Assembly: GCA_021798915.1 (NCBI GenBank)
Contig: JAJZBM010000017.1
Span: forward strand, 1 to 58,620
Length of the DNA: 58,620 nucleotides
From: Pseudomonadota bacterium
GTDB lineage: Bacteria; Pseudomonadota; Alphaproteobacteria; Acetobacterales; Acetobacteraceae
Direction: 5' to 3'
Positions 1 through 8,617 of the stretch are shown one piece after another. The notes under the pieces are model-generated. The model did not search any database. It was not told the DNA's origin and saw only the letters and a program-made list of their open reading frames with translations. Positions within the stretch are counted from its first letter, which is position 1. Every line of letters starts with the position of its first letter. Made by a program: the position numbers and the translations under genes.

Positions 1-505
1 GGTAGGCCCGGACGATGAATGCCCGGCTATGCGACAGCTTCGTATGGGCGACCTGCAGCTTGGTCCGTTCGCCAGCGATCACCGCCCAGTCCTCGCTCCA
101 GTCGAACTGGAACGCCTCGCCGGCCGCAAAAACCAGCGGCACGAACGTCCCGCGGCCACTGGTTTGCTGTTCCCATTGCCGCTCAGCCTTCCAGCGCCGG
201 ACAAACGCGGCGACCCGGGCATACGAACCTTCATAGCCCAAGGCAGTCAGATCAGCATGCAACCGCTTCGTCGTGCGCTTCTGCTTGCGCGGCTTGCCGG
301 CCTCCTGGAGCAGCCAGGTCGCCAGCTTGTCGGCAAACGGGTCCAATTTGCTCGGCCGGTCAGAAATCTTGAACTTGGGCTCTATACTGTCCGCACGCAG
401 ATATTTGCGGATCGTGTTCCGCGACAAGCCCGTTCGCCGTTCAATCTCGCGGATCGGGATGTGCTGCCGGAAATGCCAGCGACGGATTACGCTCAATAAC
501 GCCAT
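1..505 (-). CDS. istA: IS21-family transposase IstA, N-terminal 168 residues (3' end beyond window)
   Basis: IstA is the DDE recombinase that moves IS21 elements with its ATPase helper IstB. The reading frame starts with ATG at 505 (protein MALLSVIRRWHFRQHIPIRE) and stays open to base 1. Residues 1-40 contain the typical helix-turn-helix with the IEERTGLSRNTIRKYL-like pattern (here IERRTGLSRNTIRKYLRA). The window reaches the start of the catalytic core, where QFDWSEDW carries the first catalytic Asp. Full-length relatives are about 500 residues, so roughly two thirds is missing at the left edge. Nothing visible suggests that this copy is broken. Confidence 0.88.
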   Translation of the reverse strand, partial: MALLSVIRRWHFRQHIPIREIERRTGLSRNTIRKYLRADSIEPKFKISDRPSKLDPFADKLATWLLQEAGKPRKQKRTTKRLHADLTALGYEGSYARVAAFVRRWKAERQWEQQTSGRGTFVPLVFAAGEAFQFDWSEDWAVIAGERTKLQVAHTKLSHSRAFIVRAY

Positions 506-558
506 GTCGATCACTCCTCGATCCCCCGGTCCAAAAGCCAGGGGAAGGGTCAAAACAT

Positions 559-613
559 GGGTCACTTCTCAATGAAAATTTCCGCCTCTCCCGGGTCAGA
601 TCTCAGCGCAAAT
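559..613. repeat. Internal direct repeats of the IS21 terminus
   Basis: Two 21-bp copies lie at 559-579 and 593-613, about 16/21 identical, each starting GGGTCA and containing TCTCA. A further GGGTCA occurs at 547-552. IS21-type elements commonly carry several transposase-binding repeats at each end, so these are probably IstA binding sites. Confidence 0.65.
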
Positions 614-621
614 CAACACCT

Positions 622-795
622 GTTGAGACCTTCTTCTCGAAGGTGGCCCGATCCGTCCTGCGGCGCATTCGCGCCGCCAGCAAGGCGAAGTTGGTCGCGC
701 GGATCCGCCGCTATATCGAGATGTGCAACGCCGACCCGGCACTCCCGCGCTGGCGTTATGGCATCGCTTCCAAGCCCCAGCCGCTGGCGGCATGA
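622..795 (+). pseudogene. IS630-type transposase, C-terminal remnant
   Basis: The open frame from 622 to the TGA at 793-795 encodes 57 residues beginning VETFFSKVARSVLRRIRAAS and ending with a basic RRYIEMCNADP-type helix. This is the extreme C-terminus of IS630-family DDE transposases, where the Glu of the DDE triad sits in a VExFFS-type motif. There is no upstream coding sequence: the frame begins at the proposed IS21 end at 618. The simplest reading is that the IS21 element inserted into, or deleted into, an older IS630 copy. Confidence 0.7.
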
Positions 796-874
796 TTCGA
801 GTCGCCAATTCGCGAACGCAGTAAGAGTTACCGGGGATCAGGCATAGGCACACGACCGGCTGGATGTTTCATCC

Positions 875-3379
875 TTGACTGATATCGCGGGGCATTTGGT
901 TCGGTCGCTTCAAGCTGGGGAAGATTGTACGGAACTCGGCTGGTCGTTGACTCAATCGGATATAATTATATACACTATCCTGATGGTGAGCCACGGCCTC
1001 GGCGGCGGCATCGAACGCCATCTCACGGCGCTTGTCGAACGTCTCGATGGCGACGCGAATGTACTGTTGCTGTGCCCCGAATCGGGCGGATTCAAGCTTG
1101 GTATCCCAAGCCTTCCCGGGCACCCCGAGCTTGCCATGAGTGCCGATCGGATCGATGATTTCGTTGTTCTGCTCAAGAATTTTGCTTTGCGGCGGGTGCA
1201 TGTGCATCACGTGATGCGGTTTTATGACGCCGATCTCGCGCCGTTGCTGCGCCGCCTCGGCGTGCCTTTCGACGTGACCGTCCATGATTATTATGCGATC
1301 TGTCCGCAGGTGAATTTACTGCCCTGGCTGGATGCACAGTATTGCGGCGAGCCCGGGCCCGCCGCCTGCAATGCCTGTATCGCGGCCCGTCCCTCGCACG
1401 GCGCGCGCGATATTCTGGAATGGCGGGCGCGGCATCGGTTTCTGTTCGCCGAAGCCGACCGGGTGCTGTGCCCGAGCGAGGACGCTCTGGCGCGTCTTGC
1501 ACGCCATGGGCTCGCCGCGCGCGCCATGCTCGCGCCGCATGAAGCCATAACGGTGCCGCACTGGCCGCTCCGGATCAATCCCCTGCGCCGGGCTGAGCCG
1601 CAAAAGAGAGGGGCGCGGAGGAGTGGGGCGCTGCGCGTCGCCCTGCTCGGCGTGCTCGCCAGCCAAAAGGGGCTGCCCGCCGTTGCCGGGCTCGTGGCGG
1701 CGATGGCGACGGAGATCGATCTGCACCTGATCGGCTATCCCGAGTCGCCGCTCCCCGCGCCGCTGGCCGAGCGCCTCGCCGTGAGCGGGGCATACGCCGA
1801 GGCCGATCTGCCGGGAATGATTGCCCGTCTCCGCCCGCATGCGTTCTGGTTTCCGGCGCAGTGGCCGGAGACCTGGAGCTATACGTTGAGTGCTGCGATC
1901 GCGAGCGGTCTGCCGATCGTCGCCTCGCGGATCGGCGCGTTTCCCGAGCGACTCGCTGGCCGGCCGCTCACCTGGCTGGTGCCGCCCGATGCGCCGCCCG
2001 AGGCGTGGCGCGCGGCGTTCGCTGCGCTTCGCGAGCAGATCGCGCGTATGGAGGAGCCACCGAAAAGCCCGCGGCGCCGGCTGGAAGCGGATTTTTACGA
2101 AGCCGATTACATCGCCCCGCTCAAAGCCCAGCCGCCCCATGATGCCGAACCTCATGATACCGGGCCGCGTGATTTGCGGCGCCCGGGCAAGCTTGCCGTC
2201 ATCTTGGTGCCCGAGCGTCTCGCCGGCGGTGTGCTCAGCCCCTGCGCCTATATTCGCCTTGCCCTTCCGCTCGATCATCCGGAGATCGCCGCGGCGATCA
2301 CAGTGACCCATGCCAGTCCCGAGGAGGCGCTTCGTCTCCGTGCCGACGTGATCGCAACCCAGCGCCATGCGATCACCGATGTCGACATGGCGGCGGCGCT
2401 CGGCGCGCATTGCCGACGCTTCGGCATGCGGCTGGTCTATGATCTCGACGATGATTTGCTCGCGATCCCGCCCGAGCACCCCGAGGCGGCGCTGCTCGCG
2501 CCCCGCCGCGCCGCGGTTGCGCGGATGTTGGACGAGGCCGATCAGATCTCGGTCTCCACCCCGGTTTTGCGGGATCGTATCCTGCGGGCCCGCTCCGGCG
2601 CCCGGCGCGGGGGGGTGGAACTGGTCGCCAACGGGCTCGACGAGCGGCTCTGGCAGGCGCCGCACTCGGCTCGTGCCGGCGGGGCGCTGCGCCTGTTGCT
2701 GATGGGGACCACGACCCATGAAGCGGATTTTCGTCTCGTCGCCGGGGCGCTCGCCCGGCTCAAGGAGGATTTCGGCGAGCGTGTCGAGATCGAGGTTTGC
2801 GGCATGACCAGTGATGATCTGCCGCCGGGGATCGCCCGTATCGCCCCGCCGCCGGGGCGGGGGGAGAGCTATCCCGGCTTTATCGCCTGGCTTGCCGGCC
2901 GGCCGGGGTGGCATCTCGGTCTCGCCCCGCTCGCCGCCAGCCCGTTCAATGATGGCAAATCGGCGATCAAGGCCTTTGATTACGCGGCTCTCGGCCTCGC
3001 CGTTCTGGCCTCTGACGTTCCCGCCTATCGCGGCTCGCTCGCCGATGGTCCGGGCGGCTGGCTGGTCGGGAATAGCGAGGAGGCGTGGTATCAGGCGGTC
3101 GCCCGCCTGATCCGCGACCCGGCGCTTTGCGCGCGGCTGGCGGCGGGGGGGCGCGCCGCGTATCTGACGACCGCAACGCTCGCCGTGCAGGCGGCCCGCC
3201 GGCGCGCCGCCTGGCATGCGCTCGCGGCGCCGGACGAAAATCGGGCAGTGCCGATCAAGACGCAAACCGGGATGAAGCCGGCGCATTCGCACGCGGCTCT
3301 GGTGCGCGGAATGCGGCTGCGAAAATCCGCGCCCAAAGCCCGGAACGCCGCAAAAACCCGAAACACCAAAAAAGATTGA
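875..3379 (+). CDS. Two-domain GT-B glycosyltransferase
   Basis: The protein has up to 834 residues and looks like two GT4-type glycosyltransferase units in tandem. The first (about residues 35-410) begins LMVSHGLGGGIERH, a nucleotide-sugar transferase N-terminus, and has a GLPIVASRIGAFPE acceptor/donor loop. The second (about 435-790) contains LVYDLDDDLLAIPPEHPEA and a GLAVLASDVPAYRG loop. It probably builds a surface polysaccharide or glycan; the substrate is unknown. The start is doubtful: 875 is a TTG, no good ribosome site is seen, and residues 1-36 do not look like the family, whereas ATG 983 fits it. Because transposon debris lies directly upstream, the original 5' end may have been lost. 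Confidence 0.8.
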   Translation: MTDIAGHLVRSLQAGEDCTELGWSLTQSDIIIYTILMVSHGLGGGIERHLTALVERLDGDANVLLLCPESGGFKLGIPSLPGHPELAMSADRIDDFVVLLKNFALRRVHVHHVMRFYDADLAPLLRRLGVPFDVTVHDYYAICPQVNLLPWLDAQYCGEPGPAACNACIAARPSHGARDILEWRARHRFLFAEADRVLCPSEDALARLARHGLAARAMLAPHEAITVPHWPLRINPLRRAEPQKRGARRSGALRVALLGVLASQKGLPAVAGLVAAMATEIDLHLIGYPESPLPAPLAERLAVSGAYAEADLPGMIARLRPHAFWFPAQWPETWSYTLSAAIASGLPIVASRIGAFPERLAGRPLTWLVPPDAPPEAWRAAFAALREQIARMEEPPKSPRRRLEADFYEADYIAPLKAQPPHDAEPHDTGPRDLRRPGKLAVILVPERLAGGVLSPCAYIRLALPLDHPEIAAAITVTHASPEEALRLRADVIATQRHAITDVDMAAALGAHCRRFGMRLVYDLDDDLLAIPPEHPEAALLAPRRAAVARMLDEADQISVSTPVLRDRILRARSGARRGGVELVANGLDERLWQAPHSARAGGALRLLLMGTTTHEADFRLVAGALARLKEDFGERVEIEVCGMTSDDLPPGIARIAPPPGRGESYPGFIAWLAGRPGWHLGLAPLAASPFNDGKSAIKAFDYAALGLAVLASDVPAYRGSLADGPGGWLVGNSEEAWYQAVARLIRDPALCARLAAGGRAAYLTTATLAVQAARRRAAWHALAAPDENRAVPIKTQTGMKPAHSHAALVRGMRLRKSAPKARNAAKTRNTKKD

Positions 3380-3459
3380 CCGCGTACGCGTCTCGCGCTT
3401 GGCTCACGGCACCGGGTATAACCGGAGGGGCAAACCCGGAGGGGAGGGTGCGAAACACC

Positions 3460-4329
3460 ATGGCCTATGATCGCGCGGCCGAGACGCTCGGCAATATCGT
3501 CCATCTCGAACACGTCAACACCCGGGTGCCGGATCAGCGTCTGGCGACGGTGTTCTATATCTCCGGCCTCGGCCTCACGCGCGACCCCTATCTGATGACC
3601 GGGATCGAAAACATGTGGGTCAATGTCGGGCGGAGCCAGTTCCATCTTCCGACCGGCGCGCCGCAGCGGGTGCGCGGGGTGACCGGGCTCGTGCTGCCCG
3701 ATCGCGCCGCGCTCCGCGCCCGGCTCGACGCGGTCGCCGGCCATCTCGCCGGCACCGCATTCGCGGTCCATGAGACGGCGGCCTATATCGAGGCGGTTTC
3801 GCCCTGGGGCAACCGAATCCGCTGCCATGCGCCGAGCCCCGCTTTCGGCGCCATCCAGCTCGGCATGCCCTATGTCGCATTCATGGTGCCACCGGGCGCC
3901 GCCGCCGGAATCGCTCGCTTCTATCGCGAGATCATCGGCGCTCTGGCGGATAGCGGCAGCGATGAGGAGGGCGTTTTCGCCCGGGTCCGCGTTGGCGGCG
4001 ACCAGGCGCTGCTGTTCCGTGAGACCGAGGCGCCGCCCGACCCCTTCGATGGCCATCACGTCCAGATATACATCAATGATTTCGGTGGCCCCTACCGGCA
4101 ACTCCAAGAGCGCGGGCTGATCACCGAGGAGAGCGATCAGCATCAATACCGGTTCGAGACGTTGCTCGACCCGCAAACCGGAAAGCCGCTTTTCACCATC
4201 GAGCATGAGGTGCGGAGCCTCCGCCACCCGCTTTATGCGCGCGCGCTCGTCAACCGCAACCCGGCGCAGACCAATCTCCGCTACGCCCCGGGGCGCGATG
4301 CCTTGCCCTGGTCGCAGCCAGCCGGGTGA
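3460..4329 (+). CDS. VOC-superfamily (glyoxalase/dioxygenase-fold) protein
   Basis: This 289-residue protein has two VOC-type beta-alpha-beta-beta-beta modules. The first starts near NIVHLEHVNTRVPDQRLATV and the second near GMPYVAFMVPPGAAAGIARF. HHVQIYINDFGGPY and the late LFTIEHEVRS could provide metal ligands (His and Glu), as in glyoxalases and extradiol dioxygenases; this is a motif-level inference. The start is ATG 3460, preceded by a strong GGAGGGGAGGG ribosome site, so the longer upstream frame is not used. It follows the glycosyltransferase by 80 bp. No substrate can be assigned. Confidence 0.75.
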   Translation: MAYDRAAETLGNIVHLEHVNTRVPDQRLATVFYISGLGLTRDPYLMTGIENMWVNVGRSQFHLPTGAPQRVRGVTGLVLPDRAALRARLDAVAGHLAGTAFAVHETAAYIEAVSPWGNRIRCHAPSPAFGAIQLGMPYVAFMVPPGAAAGIARFYREIIGALADSGSDEEGVFARVRVGGDQALLFRETEAPPDPFDGHHVQIYINDFGGPYRQLQERGLITEESDQHQYRFETLLDPQTGKPLFTIEHEVRSLRHPLYARALVNRNPAQTNLRYAPGRDALPWSQPAG

Positions 4330-4679
4330 GGCAAACGCGGGGGGCGACCCAAAATCGGGTATCAATCAGCCCGTTGCACGCAAATTTTCGTCAGCATGGC
4401 GCCCGCTCTCGCGACCGCGCGACCGCGCGGCATGCGGGGAGAAGTTTTATCTATTTGTTTTCTATTGATTTTTCAGCCGCAGGCAGGCAGTATCAAGACT
4501 AAAAGGAAACGCAAGGTCTGTGGCATTCCTGCCACAGCGGAGGGGAATGCTGCACTGCGCTCTTCCTACTCAAGGATGAGGAGGCTATCTACCGCCTGGA
4601 CCTAGGACCGCGATCGCGCGGCTGAGTCTTCAAGTTTCTAGCCTGCGGCTGATGTGGGAATAAAACGAGGAGAGGGTAT
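4330..4679 (+). promoter_or_regulatory. 350-bp gap with AT-rich stretch and perfect inverted repeat before the OmpA gene
   Basis: No gene is visible here. An AT-rich patch at about 4445-4485 stands out from the GC-rich surroundings and is a plausible promoter area. At 4518-4537 there is a perfect 8-bp inverted repeat, CTGTGGCA-TTCC-TGCCACAG. It could be an operator or a leader hairpin for the porin gene that starts at 4680. A second small palindrome, CCGCG-ATCG-CGCGG, lies near 4608-4621. The gene has a ribosome site, GAGGAGAGGG, just before 4680. Confidence 0.5.
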
Positions 4680-5816
4680 ATGAAGCTGCGCATTGCACTT
4701 CTGGCTGCATCTGTTTTGGCGCTGCCCTTCGTGGCGCATGCCCAGCCTGTCAACGGGCTTTATGTCGGCGGTGGCGTCGGGCTCAACCTGCTCCAAGATG
4801 AAACCGTTAATCACTCTGCCGCGCTCGGCACCGGTAACGCCATGGCGGCGTTCGACCCCGGCTATCTCGGGGAGGTGAATGTCGGCTATGGGCTCGGGGC
4901 GCTGAACAGTTCCCTCAGGGGCTTCCGGGTCGAGTTGGAAGGGGATTACAGCTCCAACTCGCTGCAATCCATGGGCACCGGGCCCGGCAATCCGGCGGCG
5001 CTCAAGGGCGCGCAGGATAATTACGGCATGATGGCCAATGTCCTCTACGATATCGACCCGAGCCTGCTCGGCTTCAACGAACATGTCGTCTATCCCTATG
5101 TCGGCGTCGGCGCTGGCTACCAGATGATGAATCTGAGCGGCTTCAGCCAGAGCTATCTCAATCACCCTGCGGTGACTTCGGGCGGCAGCAATAGCGTCGG
5201 TGGCTTCGCCTATCAGGGCATTCTCGGTCTCTCCTTCCCGATCGCCTCGGTGCCTGGGCTTTCGATCACCACCGAATACCGGATGCTCGCCGTGATGGAC
5301 CCGCAAGGCGCCTATCATGCCTCGACGACCAGCGGCGGCACGACGGTGGCCCGCGGCAATCTTGATTTCGGCAATGAATTCAACCACGAATTCATCGTCG
5401 GCGTGCGTTACGCCTTCGGCGCCGCGCCGCCGCCGCCGCCGCCCGCGCCGGCGCCCGTCGCCGCGCCCGCGCCGGCTCCCGCGCCGGCCCGCACCTATCT
5501 CGTGTTCTTCGATTGGGACAAGGCCGACCTGACCGATCGCGCCAAGCAGATCGTTGCCGAGGCGGCGCAGGCATCGACCCGGGTGCAATACACGCGGATC
5601 GAAGTCAACGGCTACACCGATCGCTCCGGCACGCCGAAATACAACCAGAAGCTTTCGGTTGAGCGGGCGAACAACGTCGCCGCCGAGCTGGTCAGTGATG
5701 GGGTGCCGAAGAACGTCATCGACATCCAGGGCTTCGGCGAAACCCACCCGTTGGTGCAGACCGCCGACGGCGTGCGCGAGCCGCAGAACCGCCGGGTCGA
5801 GATCATCATCAAGTAA
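4680..5816 (+). CDS. OmpA-family outer-membrane porin
   Basis: This 378-residue protein has a clear signal peptide (MKLRIALLAASVLALPFVAHA, cut before Gln), then an OmpA/Omp25-type eight-strand barrel (about 22-245) with alternating aromatic strands. A Pro/Ala linker of about 25 residues follows (near 248-275). The C-terminal domain (about 276-378) is the peptidoglycan-binding OmpA fold, with VFFDWDKADLT, VNGYTDRSGTPKYNQKLS and PQNRRVEIII. It probably ties the outer membrane to the cell wall. It is a single-gene unit: a long leader upstream and a strong terminator directly after the stop. Barrel specificity is not predictable. Confidence 0.93.
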   Translation: MKLRIALLAASVLALPFVAHAQPVNGLYVGGGVGLNLLQDETVNHSAALGTGNAMAAFDPGYLGEVNVGYGLGALNSSLRGFRVELEGDYSSNSLQSMGTGPGNPAALKGAQDNYGMMANVLYDIDPSLLGFNEHVVYPYVGVGAGYQMMNLSGFSQSYLNHPAVTSGGSNSVGGFAYQGILGLSFPIASVPGLSITTEYRMLAVMDPQGAYHASTTSGGTTVARGNLDFGNEFNHEFIVGVRYAFGAAPPPPPPAPAPVAAPAPAPAPARTYLVFFDWDKADLTDRAKQIVAEAAQASTRVQYTRIEVNGYTDRSGTPKYNQKLSVERANNVAAELVSDGVPKNVIDIQGFGETHPLVQTADGVREPQNRRVEIIIK

Positions 5817-5843
5817 AAGTTTTACCGCGACTCTTTCGTCTCG

Positions 5844-5884
5844 CGGGGTTCGGAGCGCAGTCTCCGGACCCCGTTTGTTTTTTT
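5844..5884 (+). terminator. Rho-independent terminator after the OmpA gene
   Basis: An 11-bp stem (GGGGTTCGGAG pairing with CTCCGGACCCC, one G-T pair, loop CGCAGT) is followed by TTTGTTTTTTT. It starts about 30 bp after the stop codon at 5816. The T-run shows that it acts on the plus strand. Confidence 0.9.
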
Positions 5885-5941
5885 GATCTCGGTGATGCGG
5901 CGCGGTTGTTGCGCGGCTGCGCCGGATGCTAAGCCGAAATC

Positions 5942-7156
5942 ATGGATCTGCCTCACCTCGCGGCACTGCTGATTTTCATCGCGACCTACGGTGTCGTGGC
6001 CTTCGGACGCCTGCCGTTCTTTCATATCGACCGCGCCGGGGCGGCGTTTCTCGGTGCCGCTCTGATGCTGTCTTGCGGTGTGCTGACCCGCGAGGCCGCC
6101 TTTCGCGCGATCGATCTCGATACCATCGCGCTGTTGCTTGGCATGATGATCGTCGTCGCCTCCTTGCGCCTCGGCGGCGGTTTCCGGTTGATCGCCGGCT
6201 GGGCGGTTGCGCGCGCGCATCACCCGTTGCTGCTGCTCGCGGTCGTGGTGCTGGTATCCGGTGTGCTGTCGGCGTTCATGGTCAATGACACGATCTGCCT
6301 GGTCATGACGCCGATCGTGCTCGATGTCGTGCGCCGCCTCGGGCGCCGGCCGCAACCTTATCTGATCGCCATCGCCACCGCCTCCAATATCGGCAGTGTC
6401 GCGACCATCACCGGCAACCCGCAGAACATGATCATCGGCAGCCTGTCGCGGATGTCCTATCGCGCTTTCGCCGCCGCACTGGCGCCGGTCGCGGCGATCG
6501 GGCTTATGTTGACCGTACTTTTGATCGCCCTTGTCTGGCGCAAGGAATTTTTCGTCCGCGTGCGTCTGCGCGCCGATGCGCCGGGCGGCGCCGTCGTCAT
6601 GAAGCTGGTCGGCAAGACGCTGATCGTCCTGCTCGGCCTCATCGCCGCACTCTTCGCCGGCGTGCCGCCATCGGAGGCGGCGGTGGTCGCGGGTGGGATC
6701 ATGCTGCTGGCCGGCGGGCTCAAGCCGCGGCGCTTCTATGCCGAGATCGATTGGCCGCTATTGCTGATGTTCGCTGGATTATTCATCGTCGTCGCCGGAT
6801 TGCAGGCGGCGTTCATCGGCCCGCGCGCGCTCGCGATCGCCGGCACCTGGCATCTCGACCGCACCGCGCCGCTCGCCATCGTTGTTGCGGCGCTCTCGAA
6901 CATCGTCAGCAACGTGCCAGCGGTGCTGGTGCTGCGGCCATTCATCGACAGGCTCGGCGATCCGCAGCACGCCTGGTTGATCGTCGCCATGGCCTCGACG
7001 CTGGCCGGAAATTTCACCCTTCTCGGCTCGGTCGCCAATCTGATCGTCGTCCAGCGCGCCGCGGCGGAGGGGGTCAGGGTCGGTTTTCGGGATTATTTCG
7101 TCATCGGCGCGCCACTCACCGTTCTGACCTTGCTGGTCGGAATCTGGTGGCTGTGA
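5942..7156 (+). CDS. SLC13/ArsB-NhaD-type ion or anion permease
   Basis: This 404-residue inner-membrane protein has about ten to eleven hydrophobic helices. The signature region NIGSVATITGNPQNMIIG, together with a second half containing SNIVSNVPAVLVL, is typical of the ion-transporter (IT) superfamily (ArsB, NhaD, SLC13, YbiR), whose two inverted repeats each bring an Asn-rich hairpin to the transport site. Candidate substrates are arsenite, sodium/proton or dicarboxylate; the sequence does not decide. The start is ATG 5942 with only a weak ribosome site. The gene converges on the minus-strand cluster beginning at 7167, so it is probably not part of that operon. Confidence 0.8.
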   Translation: MDLPHLAALLIFIATYGVVAFGRLPFFHIDRAGAAFLGAALMLSCGVLTREAAFRAIDLDTIALLLGMMIVVASLRLGGGFRLIAGWAVARAHHPLLLLAVVVLVSGVLSAFMVNDTICLVMTPIVLDVVRRLGRRPQPYLIAIATASNIGSVATITGNPQNMIIGSLSRMSYRAFAAALAPVAAIGLMLTVLLIALVWRKEFFVRVRLRADAPGGAVVMKLVGKTLIVLLGLIAALFAGVPPSEAAVVAGGIMLLAGGLKPRRFYAEIDWPLLLMFAGLFIVVAGLQAAFIGPRALAIAGTWHLDRTAPLAIVVAALSNIVSNVPAVLVLRPFIDRLGDPQHAWLIVAMASTLAGNFTLLGSVANLIVVQRAAAEGVRVGFRDYFVIGAPLTVLTLLVGIWWL

Positions 7157-7166
7157 TTGCGAGCCG

Positions 7167-7799
7167 TCACTTCGTGCCAAGTTGGGTTGCCAGAGCGCGG
7201 GCATAGGCGCCGAGGCGGGCATCGAGATCGCTCGGCACCTGGCAGGCATAGCGGATGGTCTCGCCGATATCGTGATAGCTTCGCACCAGGAGGTCGTGGC
7301 GCTCGGTGATCCCGGCGCGCTCGGCCGCGGCGTCGCCGCTGGCATCGGCCGGTGCCGCCTGCAATGCGGCTTCGTCGCTCTCGATCCGCTTGGCGAGCGA
7401 GCGCTGGCGGGCGCCGAGCGTCTTGAGCTGCGAGATCACTGTGTCGCGCTCTTCGTTGGTTTGATCGACGAGAGCGGCGAAGGCGAGCGGCAGCGTTTTG
7501 GCGCGCTCGGCCTCGGGCAGGGTTTGCGCGAAGGCCGTCAGCTTTGCAATTCCGTCCTCGGTTGCGACGTCACGCGGCGCGATCGCCTCGCTCAGTGCCG
7601 AAAGGCGCGGATCGGCGTGCCAGTCCGCCCCGGCGGGCGGCGCCGGGCCGGTCCAGTAGGTGGCGAAAGCGAGACGGGGCACCAGGCGTTGCTGGCATGG
7701 CCAATCGGGGTCGGAGGGGGGTGCGGCCTGTGCTCCGGCGGCGAGCATGAAGGTCAGTGCGAGGCCCAGGGTGAGGATCAGCTTGGTGCGATAAAACAT
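7167..7799 (-). CDS. Exported hypothetical protein of the PQQ/lanthanide-type transport cluster
   Basis: No named domain is recognised. The start at 7799 is chosen because GAGAGG lies 7 nt upstream; an alternative ATG at 7814 overlaps the stop of the preceding permease gene. The 210-residue product has a signal peptide (cleavage after ...AAGAQA) and a mature start with DPDWPCQQRLVP, where a Cys sits beside Trp. A second Cys (RYACQVP) near the C-terminus could pair with it. The middle is a helical stretch rich in Glu/Ala (about 95-165). It is the last gene of the minus-strand operon after the ABC-2 permease, so it probably works with that transporter in the periplasm. Confidence 0.75.
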   Translation of the reverse strand: MFYRTKLILTLGLALTFMLAAGAQAAPPSDPDWPCQQRLVPRLAFATYWTGPAPPAGADWHADPRLSALSEAIAPRDVATEDGIAKLTAFAQTLPEAERAKTLPLAFAALVDQTNEERDTVISQLKTLGARQRSLAKRIESDEAALQAAPADASGDAAAERAGITERHDLLVRSYHDIGETIRYACQVPSDLDARLGAYARALATQLGTK

Positions 7800-7810
7800 T
7801 GGGAAACCTC

Positions 7811-8617
7811 TCATTCCGCGCCGGCCCGACGCGCCATCAGGCCGCGTCCGGGATCATAGCCCCAGACCGCGAGCGCGACGAAAACCACGAGATAGGCGGT
7901 GACCACCAGCGCCGAAAGCGCATTGAAACGATCATAGAGCGCGAAACGGATCAATTCGGTCGCGTGGGTGAAGGGGTTGATCTCGGACAGCCAATAGATC
8001 ATCGGGCTCGCCTCCTCGACCCGCCACAGCGGATAGAGCGCGGAAGAGGTGAAGAACATCGGGAAAATCACGAAATTCATGACACCAGCGAAATTTTCCA
8101 ACTGCCGAATGAAAGAGGACAGAACGAGCCCGAGCGCGCCCAGCATCAGCCCGGCGAGGATGAGGGCGGGCAGCACCGCGAGATAGCCGCTGATCGGCGG
8201 CTCGATCTCCCAGAACCAGGCGATGGCCAGGAAGATGTAGGCTTGCACCACCGACACCGCGACGCCGGCGAGCAATTTGGCGACCAGCAGGAACCAGCGC
8301 GGAAACGGGCTGATCATCAGCGTTTTCATGCTGCCCATTTCGCGATCATAGACCATCGAGAGTGAGCTTTGCATGCCGTTGAACAACTGGATCATGGCGA
8401 GAAGTCCGGGCGCGATATAGACCTCGTACGGGATATAGGTTTCGTAAGGGGGAATGATCGAGACCCCGAGCACGAAATGAAAGCCGGCAGCAAAAATCGC
8501 GAGCCACACCAGCGGTCGCACCAGGGCGGAGACGAAGCGCCCGCGCTGGTTGAGCCAGCGCAGCGCCTCACGCCGCACGATCCCGGCGAGACACCGGCCA
8601 TATTGCGGCGCGGTCAT
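7811..8617 (-). CDS. ABC-2-type transporter permease (PedC/LutF-like)
   Basis: This 268-residue integral membrane protein has about six helices and the ABC-2 hallmark stretch SLSMVYDREMGSMKTLMISP. It should pair with the ATPase encoded just upstream (ATGA overlap at 8614-8617). In PQQ-dependent alcohol-oxidising bacteria, the same permease/ATPase/binding-protein/beta-propeller order forms the ped (Pseudomonas) and lut (Methylobacterium) systems, shown in published work to be needed for lanthanide uptake or use. Assignment to that family rests on neighbours and fold; direction and cargo are inferred. Confidence 0.83.
   Translation of the reverse strand: MTAPQYGRCLAGIVRREALRWLNQRGRFVSALVRPLVWLAIFAAGFHFVLGVSIIPPYETYIPYEVYIAPGLLAMIQLFNGMQSSLSMVYDREMGSMKTLMISPFPRWFLLVAKLLAGVAVSVVQAYIFLAIAWFWEIEPPISGYLAVLPALILAGLMLGALGLVLSSFIRQLENFAGVMNFVIFPMFFTSSALYPLWRVEEASPMIYWLSEINPFTHATELIRFALYDRFNALSALVVTAYLVVFVALAVWGYDPGRGLMARRAGAE

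Larger units (their letters stand above)
1..618 (-). mobile_element. IS21-family insertion sequence, one end, cut by the window edge
   Basis: The stretch holds the 5' part of an IS21-type istA on the minus strand plus its upstream terminal region. The outer end is proposed at 618, because reading leftwards on the minus strand the element starts TGTTGATTTGCGCTGAGA, which resembles IS21-family termini, and the sequence just to the right is a different transposase remnant. The rest of istA and the istB helper should lie to the left of the window. A target duplication cannot be checked because the other end is missing. The exact end is inferred; the family comes from the encoded protein. Confidence 0.8.

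Noticed and set aside
1316-3292. A 658-residue open frame on the minus strand
   Set aside because: It mirrors the glycosyltransferase gene; its composition is Arg/Gly-rich with no recognisable motif, while the plus strand has clear GT motifs. It is a GC-rich shadow.
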